Origin: Spirochaetes bacterium GWE1_32_154
GTDB taxonomy: Bacteria; Spirochaetota; GWE2-31-10
Direction of reading: 5' to 3'
Length of the DNA: 64,000 nt
Assembly (NCBI GenBank): GCA_001829315.1
Contig: MIAY01000038.1
Location: 1 to 64,000, forward strand
Shown: piece by piece, positions 44,385 to 52,884 of the stretch
How the letters are laid out: each line of letters starts with the position of its first letter
How positions within the stretch are numbered: position 1 is the stretch's first letter
The notes under the pieces: generated by a model
What the model saw: the letters and a program-made list of their open reading frames with translations, nothing else
The model's database searches: none
What the model was told of the DNA's origin: nothing
Position numbers and translations under genes: made by a program

Positions 44385-46284
44385 GTGCTAATTTACCGCC
44401 TGATATTATTATTTCTCTATCTAATTTTGAAATCTCACATTTAAAAGAAACAGATTTTCCATCAATAGTACCGGTAATATCAGACTCTGAAAGAATTTCA
44501 TTTTTAATATGTGGTAAATGTATTTTTGAATCAGTATTAATTAAGTCATAATCCCCGGCACTTTTAAATTCAAGTGGAACTATTCCAAAATTTATTAAAT
44601 TTGCTTTATGTATTCGGGCAAATGATTTTACAATTACAGCTTGAATACCAAGATATTTAGGGGCAAGCGCGGCATGTTCTCTTGATGAGCCCTGTCCATA
44701 ATTTTCACCTGCAACAATAACACCGGTTTTTGCCGCTTTTGCTTTTTTATGAAAGTCAGGATCAAGTCTTTCAAATACAAATTCACTTATTTTTGGAATG
44801 TCAGATCTGAAAGGTAATACTTTTGCACCAGCCGGCATAATATGATCGGTAGTAATATTATCACCTGTTTTAATTATTACCGTAGCATCAATCGATGCCG
44901 GTAATTCATTTTGTTCCGGTAATGGTTTTATACCCGGGCCTCGTTTTATAGTAATAGAATTCGGATCATTTGAAGGTGGTATAATCATTCTATCATCAAT
45001 GATTATTTCAGAAGGCATTTTAAATTGTGGCATTGTTCCTAAATCTCTAGGGTCAGTTATTCTTCCATTGAGAGCAGCAATAGCAGCAACTTCAGGACTC
45101 ACTAAATAAACACCAGCATCAGGAGTTCCGCTTCTTCCTTCAAAATTTCTATTAAATGTCCGTAATGATATCGCTTTTGAATTTGGTGCTGCTCCCATCC
45201 CTATACAAGGTCCGCATGCAGACTCTAATATTCGCGCACCGGCGTCAATCAGTTTTGTTAGTGTGCCGTCTTTTGAGATCATTGAGAAAACCTGTTTTGA
45301 ACCGGGTGCAATTAATAAAGATGTGTTTCTGGCAATTGTTTTACCATTAAGTATTTGTCCGACAATCCATAAGTCTCTATAACTTGAATTTGTACAACTT
45401 CCTATAACGACCTGGTCAACAGAAATATCTTCCAATTCAGTGATTGGTTGTACAAGGTCGGGTGAATGGGGGCACGATGCCATTGGAGACAGTTTTGATA
45501 ATTCTATTTCAATAACTTCGTCATAATCAGCATCTTTGTCAGCTTCAATTGCAATATAGTCATGTTCTCTTTGTTGCAGTGTTAAAAACTCTTTAGTCAT
45601 TTCATCAGAAGGGAATATTGATGTCGTAGCACCAAGTTCTGCTCCCATATTAGTTATTGTTGCTCTTTCCGGAACTGAAAGTGATTTTACTCCAGGTCCA
45701 AAATATTCAAAAATCGCTCCAACGCCGCCTTTTACTGTTTTAATTCTTAGAATTTCAAGTATTACATCTTTTGCCGATACCCATGGATTTAATTTTCCTG
45801 TCAGTTTTACACCTATAACCTTTGGCGTTTTGAGATAAAAAGGTTCCCCGGCCATTGCACAGGCAACATCCAGACCACCAGCACCTATTGCGATCATTCC
45901 AATACCACCACCGGTTGGTGTGTGTGAATCTGAACCAAGAAGAGTTCTTCCCGGTTTCCCAAATCGTTCAAGATTAACCTGATGACAAATCCCGTTACCG
46001 GGTCTTGAAAACCAGATACCGTGTTTCGCAGCAACCGATTGGAGATACAAGTGATCATCCATATTTCTAAAGTCAGATTGTAATGTATTGTGGTCGACAT
46101 AACTGACTGATATTTCTGTTTGAACTTTTGGGATTCCCATCGCTTCAAATTGTAAATAGGCAAGGGTACCTGTTGCGTCCTGTGTGAGGGTTGCATCTAT
46201 TAAAATTCCGATTTCAGAACCTTTTTCGTATTTTCCGTCCATTATATGCGGTTCTATTACTTTTTGTGTCAGAGTTTTTCCCAT
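44353..46284 (-). CDS. acnA: Aconitate hydratase (short form)
   Basis: [4Fe-4S] dehydratase interconverting citrate and isocitrate. LLGSDSHTPTGGG, GSCTNSSYRDL and CGPCIGMG carry the three cluster cysteines, and the C-terminal swivel domain has AGENYGQGSSREHAALAPKYLG. At 643 residues it is the shorter bacterial form rather than the 890-residue AcnA. Homoaconitase or isopropylmalate isomerase (usually split into LeuC and LeuD) are less likely. AGGAG precedes the ATG. It starts 4 nt after the upstream APP1-like gene and is followed by the DUF402 gene. Confidence 0.92.
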   Translation of the reverse strand: MGKTLTQKVIEPHIMDGKYEKGSEIGILIDATLTQDATGTLAYLQFEAMGIPKVQTEISVSYVDHNTLQSDFRNMDDHLYLQSVAAKHGIWFSRPGNGICHQVNLERFGKPGRTLLGSDSHTPTGGGIGMIAIGAGGLDVACAMAGEPFYLKTPKVIGVKLTGKLNPWVSAKDVILEILRIKTVKGGVGAIFEYFGPGVKSLSVPERATITNMGAELGATTSIFPSDEMTKEFLTLQQREHDYIAIEADKDADYDEVIEIELSKLSPMASCPHSPDLVQPITELEDISVDQVVIGSCTNSSYRDLWIVGQILNGKTIARNTSLLIAPGSKQVFSMISKDGTLTKLIDAGARILESACGPCIGMGAAPNSKAISLRTFNRNFEGRSGTPDAGVYLVSPEVAAIAALNGRITDPRDLGTMPQFKMPSEIIIDDRMIIPPSNDPNSITIKRGPGIKPLPEQNELPASIDATVIIKTGDNITTDHIMPAGAKVLPFRSDIPKISEFVFERLDPDFHKKAKAAKTGVIVAGENYGQGSSREHAALAPKYLGIQAVIVKSFARIHKANLINFGIVPLEFKSAGDYDLINTDSKIHLPHIKNEILSESDITGTIDGKSVSFKCEISKLDREIIISGGKLAHVRIKFNNGK

Positions 46285-46288
46285 ACTA

Positions 46289-47056
46289 TCAGCTCCTGTT
46301 TATAAATTTATCTTTAAATAGTTGTTCTATACCAAGCCATGATTTTACTGTGTAATATAAATTATTTTCCTGAGAATATGAACTGTTTCTTTTTGAAACA
46401 ATCGGATGAATTATTTTGATTGCATTAAGATTATGGTGTAAATATGCTTTTATATCAGATTTTAAATCACCAATTCCAATTCCATTAGGGTTAATCGACA
46501 CAATTTTATCAAGTGCTTTTACTTTATATTGTTTTAATTGTAATGATGTTTCATTTTTTCTGGAAAGCATCGGGCCATCCGGGAATGCATTTTTTTTTAT
46601 CCATAATTTTGTTAATTTTGTATAACAATGATATCTGCCAGTTAAATATATAATTTTAAAATAGGGTGATAAGTTATTTAATATTGAACAGGAATTTAAA
46701 ATCATTTTCATATGGAGTAAATTATTGGTTATATAACCATATAATGATGTAGCAGACACTGTAAAATCAATGTCACAAATAATATAAGGAGTTATATGAT
46801 CAAGTCTCATTATTGTAAGTGGAAAAGTAAAAGGCCCCGGTTTTGTGGCTATTTCAACAGTTAATTCTACTAAGTCATTATCAAATTCCGGAAGAATTAT
46901 TTTGTTACCGCAATCATTATATTTTGTTTGATGAATAATGTTCGAACCATGATATATTGTAACTACTGAGCCGATAAGTTTTTTGTCATTTTTTGAATTA
47001 AATATAATTTCAGGTTTTTCACCTTTTTTTACGATTACATCACTGTAATTAATCAT
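46289..47056 (-). CDS. HAD-superfamily APP1/LNS2-like phosphatase
   Basis: An N-terminal beta-rich domain (about 1-90) precedes a HAD-like domain (about 90-235): motif 1 IICDIDFTVSATS (DxDxT/V), IIYLTGRYHCYT (motif 2 with T and R), LWIKKNAFPDGPM, a Lys in the KQYKVKALDKI stretch and GIGDLKSDIKAY (motif 4). These match the catalytic domain of APP1-type phosphatidate phosphatases (DUF2183) and the LNS2 domain, pointing to lipid phosphate hydrolysis. ATG 47056 is used because it matches GGGTG upstream; GTG 47062 is the alternative. It is upstream of aconitase in one operon, with no obvious metabolic link. Confidence 0.75.
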   Translation of the reverse strand: MINYSDVIVKKGEKPEIIFNSKNDKKLIGSVVTIYHGSNIIHQTKYNDCGNKIILPEFDNDLVELTVEIATKPGPFTFPLTIMRLDHITPYIICDIDFTVSATSLYGYITNNLLHMKMILNSCSILNNLSPYFKIIYLTGRYHCYTKLTKLWIKKNAFPDGPMLSRKNETSLQLKQYKVKALDKIVSINPNGIGIGDLKSDIKAYLHHNLNAIKIIHPIVSKRNSSYSQENNLYYTVKSWLGIEQLFKDKFINRS

Positions 47057-47223
47057 AATCACCCGTTATATAATAAATTAAATTTTCCAAACATTTGATG
47101 TATTACTACAACAAATGATATTTGAGATTCTGTAAGCAACTCCATGGTATATTAATGCATTGAATATGTTTTTTATTACAATATTTTTTTAAATTTTGCA
47201 AATTTATTAATAGAATTAAAAAA

Positions 47224-47952
47224 TTATTTAATGTTTTTTTGTAATTTGATCTTTTCATATGCATTGTTTATTTCTCTCATTTTTACTTCAGAAATAATTC
47301 TTTCTTCATCAGAAAGATTTGCGTTCCGGTCGGGATGATATTGCATTGAAAGTTTTCTATATTGTTTTTTTATTGTATCAAATGTTTCTGTTTCGGAAAT
47401 TTCTAATGTTTCATAAGGTGATTTTTCATTTTGTATTGTTCTTTTATTCTGTTGTTGATAATTACCGTTTCTTTCAAAATTAATGTGTACACCAAGCAAT
47501 TCTGCTATATCTTTTAAGTTATTTAAATCTGTATCTTTATAGTCATATCGGTTTGAAATAATTGTAATTAAAAATTGTATTATTGAATATTTACTTTGAA
47601 GTGTCATTGTTGAGTTTATTTCACCGGTGGCAATTCGTAATTTTTCATAAGAAATTCCGCTGTTAATATGTAACTTAAAATTGTCCATAAAGATTTTTGC
47701 TCTATCGGAACCAAAAGTATTTATAGCAAAATGTTTAACATTTAAAACGGTGGATTTTGAGTTGTTCGTGCCAAGTGTAATCCATCCTGCTAAAATTGGT
47801 ATAGTTCTTAATAGAACTGAATCGTCAAATCTATTATCATTAATATAAGTAAAATCCATCTTAGATATGATAAATCCTATGAAAATGCCAATCAGCATTC
47901 CCGGTATACCGGCAATCATAAGTCCCATAAATCCCATAATAAAAATAATCAT
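47224..47952 (-). CDS. djlA: DjlA-like membrane J-domain co-chaperone
   Basis: An N-terminal transmembrane segment rich in Gly (about 5-30), a central TerB-like helical region (about 50-160, IPILAGWITLGTNNSK and later YDYKDTDLNNLKDIAELLGV), and a C-terminal J domain (about 178-240) with SPYETLEISE, KKQYRKLSMQYHPDRNA and the essential HPD at the loop. This is the DjlA order. It would stimulate DnaK at the membrane; dnaK itself lies at the far right of the window. AAGGTGA precedes the ATG. Repeat copy E is just upstream. Confidence 0.85.
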   Translation of the reverse strand: MIIFIMGFMGLMIAGIPGMLIGIFIGFIISKMDFTYINDNRFDDSVLLRTIPILAGWITLGTNNSKSTVLNVKHFAINTFGSDRAKIFMDNFKLHINSGISYEKLRIATGEINSTMTLQSKYSIIQFLITIISNRYDYKDTDLNNLKDIAELLGVHINFERNGNYQQQNKRTIQNEKSPYETLEISETETFDTIKKQYRKLSMQYHPDRNANLSDEERIISEVKMREINNAYEKIKLQKNIK

Positions 47953-48000
47953 TTTTCACCTTACTCAATATGATGTTTCAATAAAAAGTACAAAATAACA

Positions 48001-48046
48001 AGCCTCATGTAAAAAATCAAGATAAAAAGAGTATTTTGCATGAGCT
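48001..48046 (+). repeat. Stem-loop repeat element, copy E (short form)
   Basis: 46 bp: AGCCTCATGTAAAAAAT paired with ATTTTGCATGAGCT, loop CAAGATAAAAAGAGT as in copies B and C. It lies in the gap between djlA and the divergent 48179 gene. Confidence 0.75.
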
Positions 48047-48086
48047 ATACCATAATATAATTTTAATTATTTTATGGTATTTTTTA
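48047..48086 (+). terminator. Hairpin with T run abutting repeat copy E
   Basis: ATACCATAA (48047-48055) and TTATGGTAT (48072-48080) followed by TTTTTT. No rightward gene precedes it nearby, so it may end a small RNA, belong to the repeat, or act in the antisense direction. Confidence 0.35.
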
Positions 48087-48125
48087 TGATTTTTTACATT
48101 TTGATATTTAAAAAAATAGATTAAT

Positions 48126-48145
48126 TTGTTAAAATTACTTAACAA
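48126..48145. promoter_or_regulatory. Candidate operator TTGTTAA-N6-TTAACAA
   Basis: A perfect 7-bp inverted repeat with 6-bp spacer, 34 nt before the gene at 48179. It overlaps the region where a -35 box would sit; TATGAT at 48152-48157 is a possible -10 box. It resembles a Rex-type NADH-responsive site, though the spacer I recall for the TTGTTAA form is 4 bp. Confidence 0.4.
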
Positions 48146-48178
48146 AAATGTTATGATTATGCATTTTGAGGAAAATGA

Positions 48179-48952
48179 ATGGGTAAATCTTTTTTTTATA
48201 TATTAATTTTATTTTTTTCGTTTGAAACACTCTTTGCATATAGGGAGAATAGCATTGATAGATTTACTTTTTCAAAAAAAAGTTTACTCTATGATTTTAG
48301 AACTATTGATTTTGAATCCTATATTATACTTGAAATGAATAAAGGGTTTGGCGAGTACGCTTTTGGTAAATATGTAATAGGTTTTGAAATATCAACTTTA
48401 ATTAATCCCTATTACTCATTATTATTCAGATATGATACAAAAATCCTGGAAAAAACATCTATTATCAACAGGATGAAAATTTTACCTTTTCTGCATATAA
48501 TTTCAGGGTATACATTCTGGAATTATTCAGAATACAGTATTAATGAACATAATCTTTATCTTCATACCGATATAAGGCTTTCTATATTAAAGTATGCACG
48601 AATATCATTATCCGGTGGACCGGGGGTTAAAATAGTTGATTTAAATACAAATGATTTTTCATTTAATTATAAAACTGATTATTTTACACAAATTATTCTT
48701 TCATGGCGGTTATCGTTTAATTTTTTTATAACTAAATATTTTCATACTGCTGTTGAAATCTCTAATTTATACGACAATGATCAAATTTCATTAGGTGCAT
48801 TACAATTGGAATCTAAAAATACCTTTTATCCCTCCAAAAGATATGGTTTTGTTCTTGATTATGGGGTGGGGTTTGCCGGAAGCGGTTCAGTCTCCGGCTT
48901 TATAAACAGATTCTGGATTTCATTTGGAGGATTTTATCGTCATGAAATATAA
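48179..48952 (+). CDS. Exported protein, candidate outer-membrane beta-barrel
   Basis: A 257-residue protein with an N-terminal signal peptide (about 1-20, ending LFA before YRENS) and no other hydrophobic helix. The mature part alternates aromatic and polar residues in repeated strands (YIILEMNKGFGEYAFGKY, ILSWRLSFNFFITKYFHTAV, RFWISFGGFYRHE), as in small outer-membrane barrels. No family recognised. GAGG (48168-48171) precedes the ATG. It overlaps the next gene by 11 nt, so a lipoprotein phosphoesterase is made with it. A palindromic candidate operator lies upstream. Confidence 0.6.
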   Translation: MGKSFFYILILFFSFETLFAYRENSIDRFTFSKKSLLYDFRTIDFESYIILEMNKGFGEYAFGKYVIGFEISTLINPYYSLLFRYDTKILEKTSIINRMKILPFLHIISGYTFWNYSEYSINEHNLYLHTDIRLSILKYARISLSGGPGVKIVDLNTNDFSFNYKTDYFTQIILSWRLSFNFFITKYFHTAVEISNLYDNDQISLGALQLESKNTFYPSKRYGFVLDYGVGFAGSGSVSGFINRFWISFGGFYRHEI

Positions 48953-49766
48953 TCTGTTGCTTTTTATTTTCATGGGTATTATTTCCTGTGATTATTTTGA
49001 TCCGAAAACATTTTTTTATACAAATCCTGTTGATAGCAGATTTGATTCAAACATTCAATTAGAAAAAATTAAAGCTCCGGTTTTAATTGATGAAAATAAT
49101 TATAATTTTCTTGTTATTTCTGATACACATTATTATCAAACAGATCTTAATTATTTTGATTCTATACAAAAATATGTAAACGAATATCAAATCGAATTTG
49201 TTGTAGTTTGTGGTGACATAACTCAGGCCGGGATGGAATATAGTTTTCAATTAGCCGTAAAAGATTTTCAGCGTGTAAGTATTCCGGTGTATGCAGTTTT
49301 TGGTAATCATGATTTAAGTAATAACGGCTTTTCATTATTCAGTACCTATTTTGGTAGAACAATGTATGATTTTAGTTTCGGTGATACATATATGGTTTTT
49401 TTAGATACTGCAAATGGTATTTTAGGTGATAAACAAAAGAAATGGTACAAATCAATACTAAATGAAAATAAAAAAAGTAATATATTTGTGTTTAATCACT
49501 TTACACTATTTGATGACCTGTTTCAAACTCCCACTGCAATGCCATATCCAGAAGAAACGTATTTTTTTACAAATATTAATGATCAGTATAATATTGATTA
49601 TTTTATTACCGGTCATCTTCATCGATTTGATGATCGAACTGTTCGTGATGTGAAATATCTTTCGTTAGCAGCCCCTTTAAGTTCTTACGGCAAAGCAGTA
49701 TTGTTTATTGTTACTGGTAATGATATTTCATATCAAATTGTTGATGCAGTTTTTGATGATCGTTAA
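48942..49766 (+). CDS. Lipoprotein metallophosphoesterase
   Basis: Calcineurin-like phosphoesterase exported as a lipoprotein. The signal MKYNLLLFIFMGIISC ends in a lipobox Cys at residue 16. Metal ligands follow in order: VISDTHYYQ (DxH), VVCGDITQAG (GDxxxxG variant), FGNHDLS (GNHD), FVFNHFTLF and TGHLHRFDD (GHxH). The substrate could be a phosphodiester or phosphomonoester in the periplasm. ATG 48942 is chosen over 48924 because it begins the signal peptide; GGAGG lies 11 nt upstream. Its end overlaps the convergent lipoprotein gene by 4 nt. Confidence 0.88.
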   Translation: MKYNLLLFIFMGIISCDYFDPKTFFYTNPVDSRFDSNIQLEKIKAPVLIDENNYNFLVISDTHYYQTDLNYFDSIQKYVNEYQIEFVVVCGDITQAGMEYSFQLAVKDFQRVSIPVYAVFGNHDLSNNGFSLFSTYFGRTMYDFSFGDTYMVFLDTANGILGDKQKKWYKSILNENKKSNIFVFNHFTLFDDLFQTPTAMPYPEETYFFTNINDQYNIDYFITGHLHRFDDRTVRDVKYLSLAAPLSSYGKAVLFIVTGNDISYQIVDAVFDDR

Positions 49767-50416
49767 TCATCTGTTTGATCTTTTTTATTGATTAGATTTT
49801 CGTCATCAAACATGAACAGTATAGAGTTATACGTTTTGTAAAAATAATTTGAGTTTTCTTCGTAATTACGTTCTTCTATCCAGAAATCCAAACGAATATT
49901 GTAAGTAGAAATGGTAAAGAAAATTGAGTCAAAAATATAAATGTTATTATTATTAAGAGTAACTTTCATTATTGTTTGATAAGCCATAAAATTATCAAGG
50001 TAAATAAATTCAGTTTTTATGTATTCCGGCTTGAAACGAGATACTAAAGATGAACCTGCATTTTTTAGTTTTTCAAAGTACACATCACCGGTTAGATTGG
50101 ATTTATCAATTGTTGCTCTGACTCCGGATTTAAGTGTTTCATTATAACCAGCAAATAATAATTCACTGTCTTTAGTATTAAATGAATCTGCATACTCTTT
50201 TTCAAAACTATCAAAATGAATGTAATCTGTTTTTAAAGACCAGTCATTATCAAAAAACATCGTAAGATTCAGGAAATGGTTTGTATATGTATTATCTTGA
50301 TATTCATCAGGAAAATTATTTCCTGATGAAATAGATTCTACTACTTTACTATCACTTTTACAATTAAGAATAAAAATGATCATAAGTGCTAATAAATAAA
50401 ACTTTATATTTTTCAT
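49763..50416 (-). CDS. Lipoprotein of unknown function
   Basis: A 217-residue protein with lipobox signal LIIFILNC-KS (Cys near residue 19). The mature part is mixed alpha/beta (TNHFLNLTMFFDNDWSLKTD, NIYIFDSIFFTISTYNIRLD) and resembles PsbP-like or DUF-type envelope lipoproteins only loosely; I do not recognise a family. Its start overlaps the stop of the O-antigen-ligase gene by 4 nt, so the two are co-translated and may act together at the envelope. Confidence 0.65.
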   Translation of the reverse strand: MKNIKFYLLALMIIFILNCKSDSKVVESISSGNNFPDEYQDNTYTNHFLNLTMFFDNDWSLKTDYIHFDSFEKEYADSFNTKDSELLFAGYNETLKSGVRATIDKSNLTGDVYFEKLKNAGSSLVSRFKPEYIKTEFIYLDNFMAYQTIMKVTLNNNNIYIFDSIFFTISTYNIRLDFWIEERNYEENSNYFYKTYNSILFMFDDENLINKKDQTDD

Positions 50417-52797
50417 TGATATAAAAACCCTGAAACGGTATGTATAAAATTTTTAATATTTGTATCGATTAATGCCGTATTATCACCGGCTTTAAGTATT
50501 TCTGTTACTAATAATTCTATAGATTCATTGTTAATAGTAAAGATATATCCTTCATTTTGAGCAATTGCACTTGTTTCAGAGTTGCTGAATTGTATAATTA
50601 CTTTTTCTTTTACAACTCTACTATTTTTTGCATATTGTAATAATAAAGATGCCTCAATAACTTCTTTAATTCGCGATGGCATTTCATTTTGAATATTAAG
50701 TCGATTAAGTAGCGATAATCGTTGTAGATGATTATTGTAGTTAAGGTAATTATTATTTATGCTTTTACCGAGATCACTAAGCATTATTCTATAGTTATTA
50801 ATTATGAGAGGCTCGAGGTCTTTATCATTTTCATCTATATATTTTGTTGTTAAGAATGCATTATAATCGCTTATAAGTTTGACTCTTTTACTCCATAAGT
50901 CCTGGTAATCAGGTATGATACTTTGAAGGGTTGATAAATCTGCTATTGCTTTATTAAAGTAAGTAATAATATTTTTTTCATTTTCAATTCTTGATTCTTT
51001 ATTATTTATATATTCATTAATGAGCTTTGTTACTACTGAAGAATGATATTCAAATCGTATTGTCCATGCATAAGGGTTTTCTTTCATATATTGAACAGCT
51101 TTTTCAAGGTATTCTTCTCTATTTTGATATTTAATAAAAGAGTTCATTATATTATTTTCTGACATGAAAACAGGTTTAAACATCAATCCAGCACCCACCA
51201 TTAAAATAATACAAATAAATAAAAATATTTTCATGTTTAATTCATATTGTTTCATTAACCATTTACTTTCTTTTTTTCCGGATTCTTTAATAATAAAAAC
51301 TGCTAAACCAATGAGTGTATAGAATGCAATCATTGTCACACTCATTCTGAGAGATAAATCAAATATCTGTTGTAATAAAACTGCTATAATTCCTGTAATT
51401 GTACCAAGAGCTGAGTATCTTAGAACTTTAGTATTAGCATGGGAAACAAATATAGAAATAAGTTTGTATGTTATGAATGAAATTAAGGATACAAATAATA
51501 GTATACTTACAATCCCGCCTTCACCAAGAAGTTCGACAAATTCATTGTGAGAATGTTTAAATGAATTACTTGATGAGTATATATAAAAATATTTTGAAAT
51601 ATATTGAAAAGATGCTGCATATACGGTACCCAAGCCTGCTCCGGTTATCGGATGTTTTAAGAAAAGATTCCATGCAGGTGTCCAGCCGTTCAATCTGTCA
51701 TACAAAGCAAATAATGGTGCTTTTGTTTTCGTTACAAGTCTCGGTGCTAATGTTTTAAATAATTCAGGAGCATTGATAAGTAATATAATTGGAAGAATGA
51801 ATAATATTAAGAAAGTTAAACTTATAAGGATAATTTTGGTTAATCTATTAAGTTTAGTTGATGTTAAAATGATAGATGGAAAAACTATAAAAATAATTGA
51901 TAAATATATACCAAAAAAAGCTGAAGTTGTCTGGGTTAAAATTAGTGGAAATGTACCTGCAATTGCTCCAAAAAAACAGATAATCGATAAATAATTATTA
52001 ATAAATTTCTTTTTCCTGTCATATAAAGCAAACCCCGATAAAAAAGCTAGTGGTAATAAAGCTATTAAATACGCAGCAAGGTAATTGGTATTTCCAAATG
52101 TTAATGGTGGCCTGTATTGTGATAGAATTTTAGTCGGATTAACAATGGTATAATAATGAGATTTTTTTAGAAGTGAATGAATTGTGCTTTTTTGACTGCC
52201 TGATAAACTTCTATTTACCCTATAAGAGCCGGATTGTAATCTGTAATATTGATTGAGGTTTTTATATTCATCCGGTGACAGGTTTTTCGATAATTGCTGT
52301 TCCATAACAAGATTATCAATTCTATTAGGATAGGTATAATAATTAATAAATTCAAAACCGGCGATTGATGATAGTATAATAAGAAATACAGGGATTAATA
52401 TGAATATTTTTTTTAAATCATTTTCATTTTTAAAATACAAATAGGTAAAAAAAGCAAATATAAGTAATGATGCATAATTTGCTAAATAATAATTTCTATC
52501 ATAACTGATTTCGCCTGAAAAATATGAAACAATATATTGAATAAAAAAGATTAAAAAAAACAGACCGAAAAATATCGTTAATCGTTCCAATTTAACTTTT
52601 TTTTCTTCATAATTATCAATGAAATAATATATAATCATAATAAATGCTGAAATTATGATAAGTAGTGTTTTAAAAACTTTTTGATGATAGGTCATAGTTT
52701 CAGTTTTTATCAATCCGATAAGAAATAATAATATGAAAGGGATATAACCGGATTTATTTTCTGAAAATTCTGATTGTTGTAATTTATTTTTTGCCAT
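50413..52797 (-). CDS. O-antigen ligase/polymerase (Wzy_C) family protein
   Basis: A 794-residue membrane protein with about 12 transmembrane helices in residues 15-525 and a C-terminal soluble helical region (about 545-794). The Wzy_C signature lies in the large loop: NTNYLAAYLIALLPLAFLSG, RLNGWTPAWNLFLKHPITGAG (split), and SHNEFVELLGEGG with conserved H and E. Members ligate or polymerise surface glycans. The long TPR-like C-terminus, seen in some family members, may bind partners. It is co-translated with a downstream lipoprotein. No other O-antigen gene is adjacent except the glycosyltransferase 8 kb away. Confidence 0.85.
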   Translation of the reverse strand: MAKNKLQQSEFSENKSGYIPFILLFLIGLIKTETMTYHQKVFKTLLIIISAFIMIIYYFIDNYEEKKVKLERLTIFFGLFFLIFFIQYIVSYFSGEISYDRNYYLANYASLLIFAFFTYLYFKNENDLKKIFILIPVFLIILSSIAGFEFINYYTYPNRIDNLVMEQQLSKNLSPDEYKNLNQYYRLQSGSYRVNRSLSGSQKSTIHSLLKKSHYYTIVNPTKILSQYRPPLTFGNTNYLAAYLIALLPLAFLSGFALYDRKKKFINNYLSIICFFGAIAGTFPLILTQTTSAFFGIYLSIIFIVFPSIILTSTKLNRLTKIILISLTFLILFILPIILLINAPELFKTLAPRLVTKTKAPLFALYDRLNGWTPAWNLFLKHPITGAGLGTVYAASFQYISKYFYIYSSSNSFKHSHNEFVELLGEGGIVSILLFVSLISFITYKLISIFVSHANTKVLRYSALGTITGIIAVLLQQIFDLSLRMSVTMIAFYTLIGLAVFIIKESGKKESKWLMKQYELNMKIFLFICIILMVGAGLMFKPVFMSENNIMNSFIKYQNREEYLEKAVQYMKENPYAWTIRFEYHSSVVTKLINEYINNKESRIENEKNIITYFNKAIADLSTLQSIIPDYQDLWSKRVKLISDYNAFLTTKYIDENDKDLEPLIINNYRIMLSDLGKSINNNYLNYNNHLQRLSLLNRLNIQNEMPSRIKEVIEASLLLQYAKNSRVVKEKVIIQFSNSETSAIAQNEGYIFTINNESIELLVTEILKAGDNTALIDTNIKNFIHTVSGFLYQ

Positions 52798-52884
52798 TTA
52801 TTCCTGCTTATACTTAAATTTCAAAACGATTAGTAATTTAAACTGTTAATGATAATTTGTAAAGAGCTTATTCACAAAAAAATA

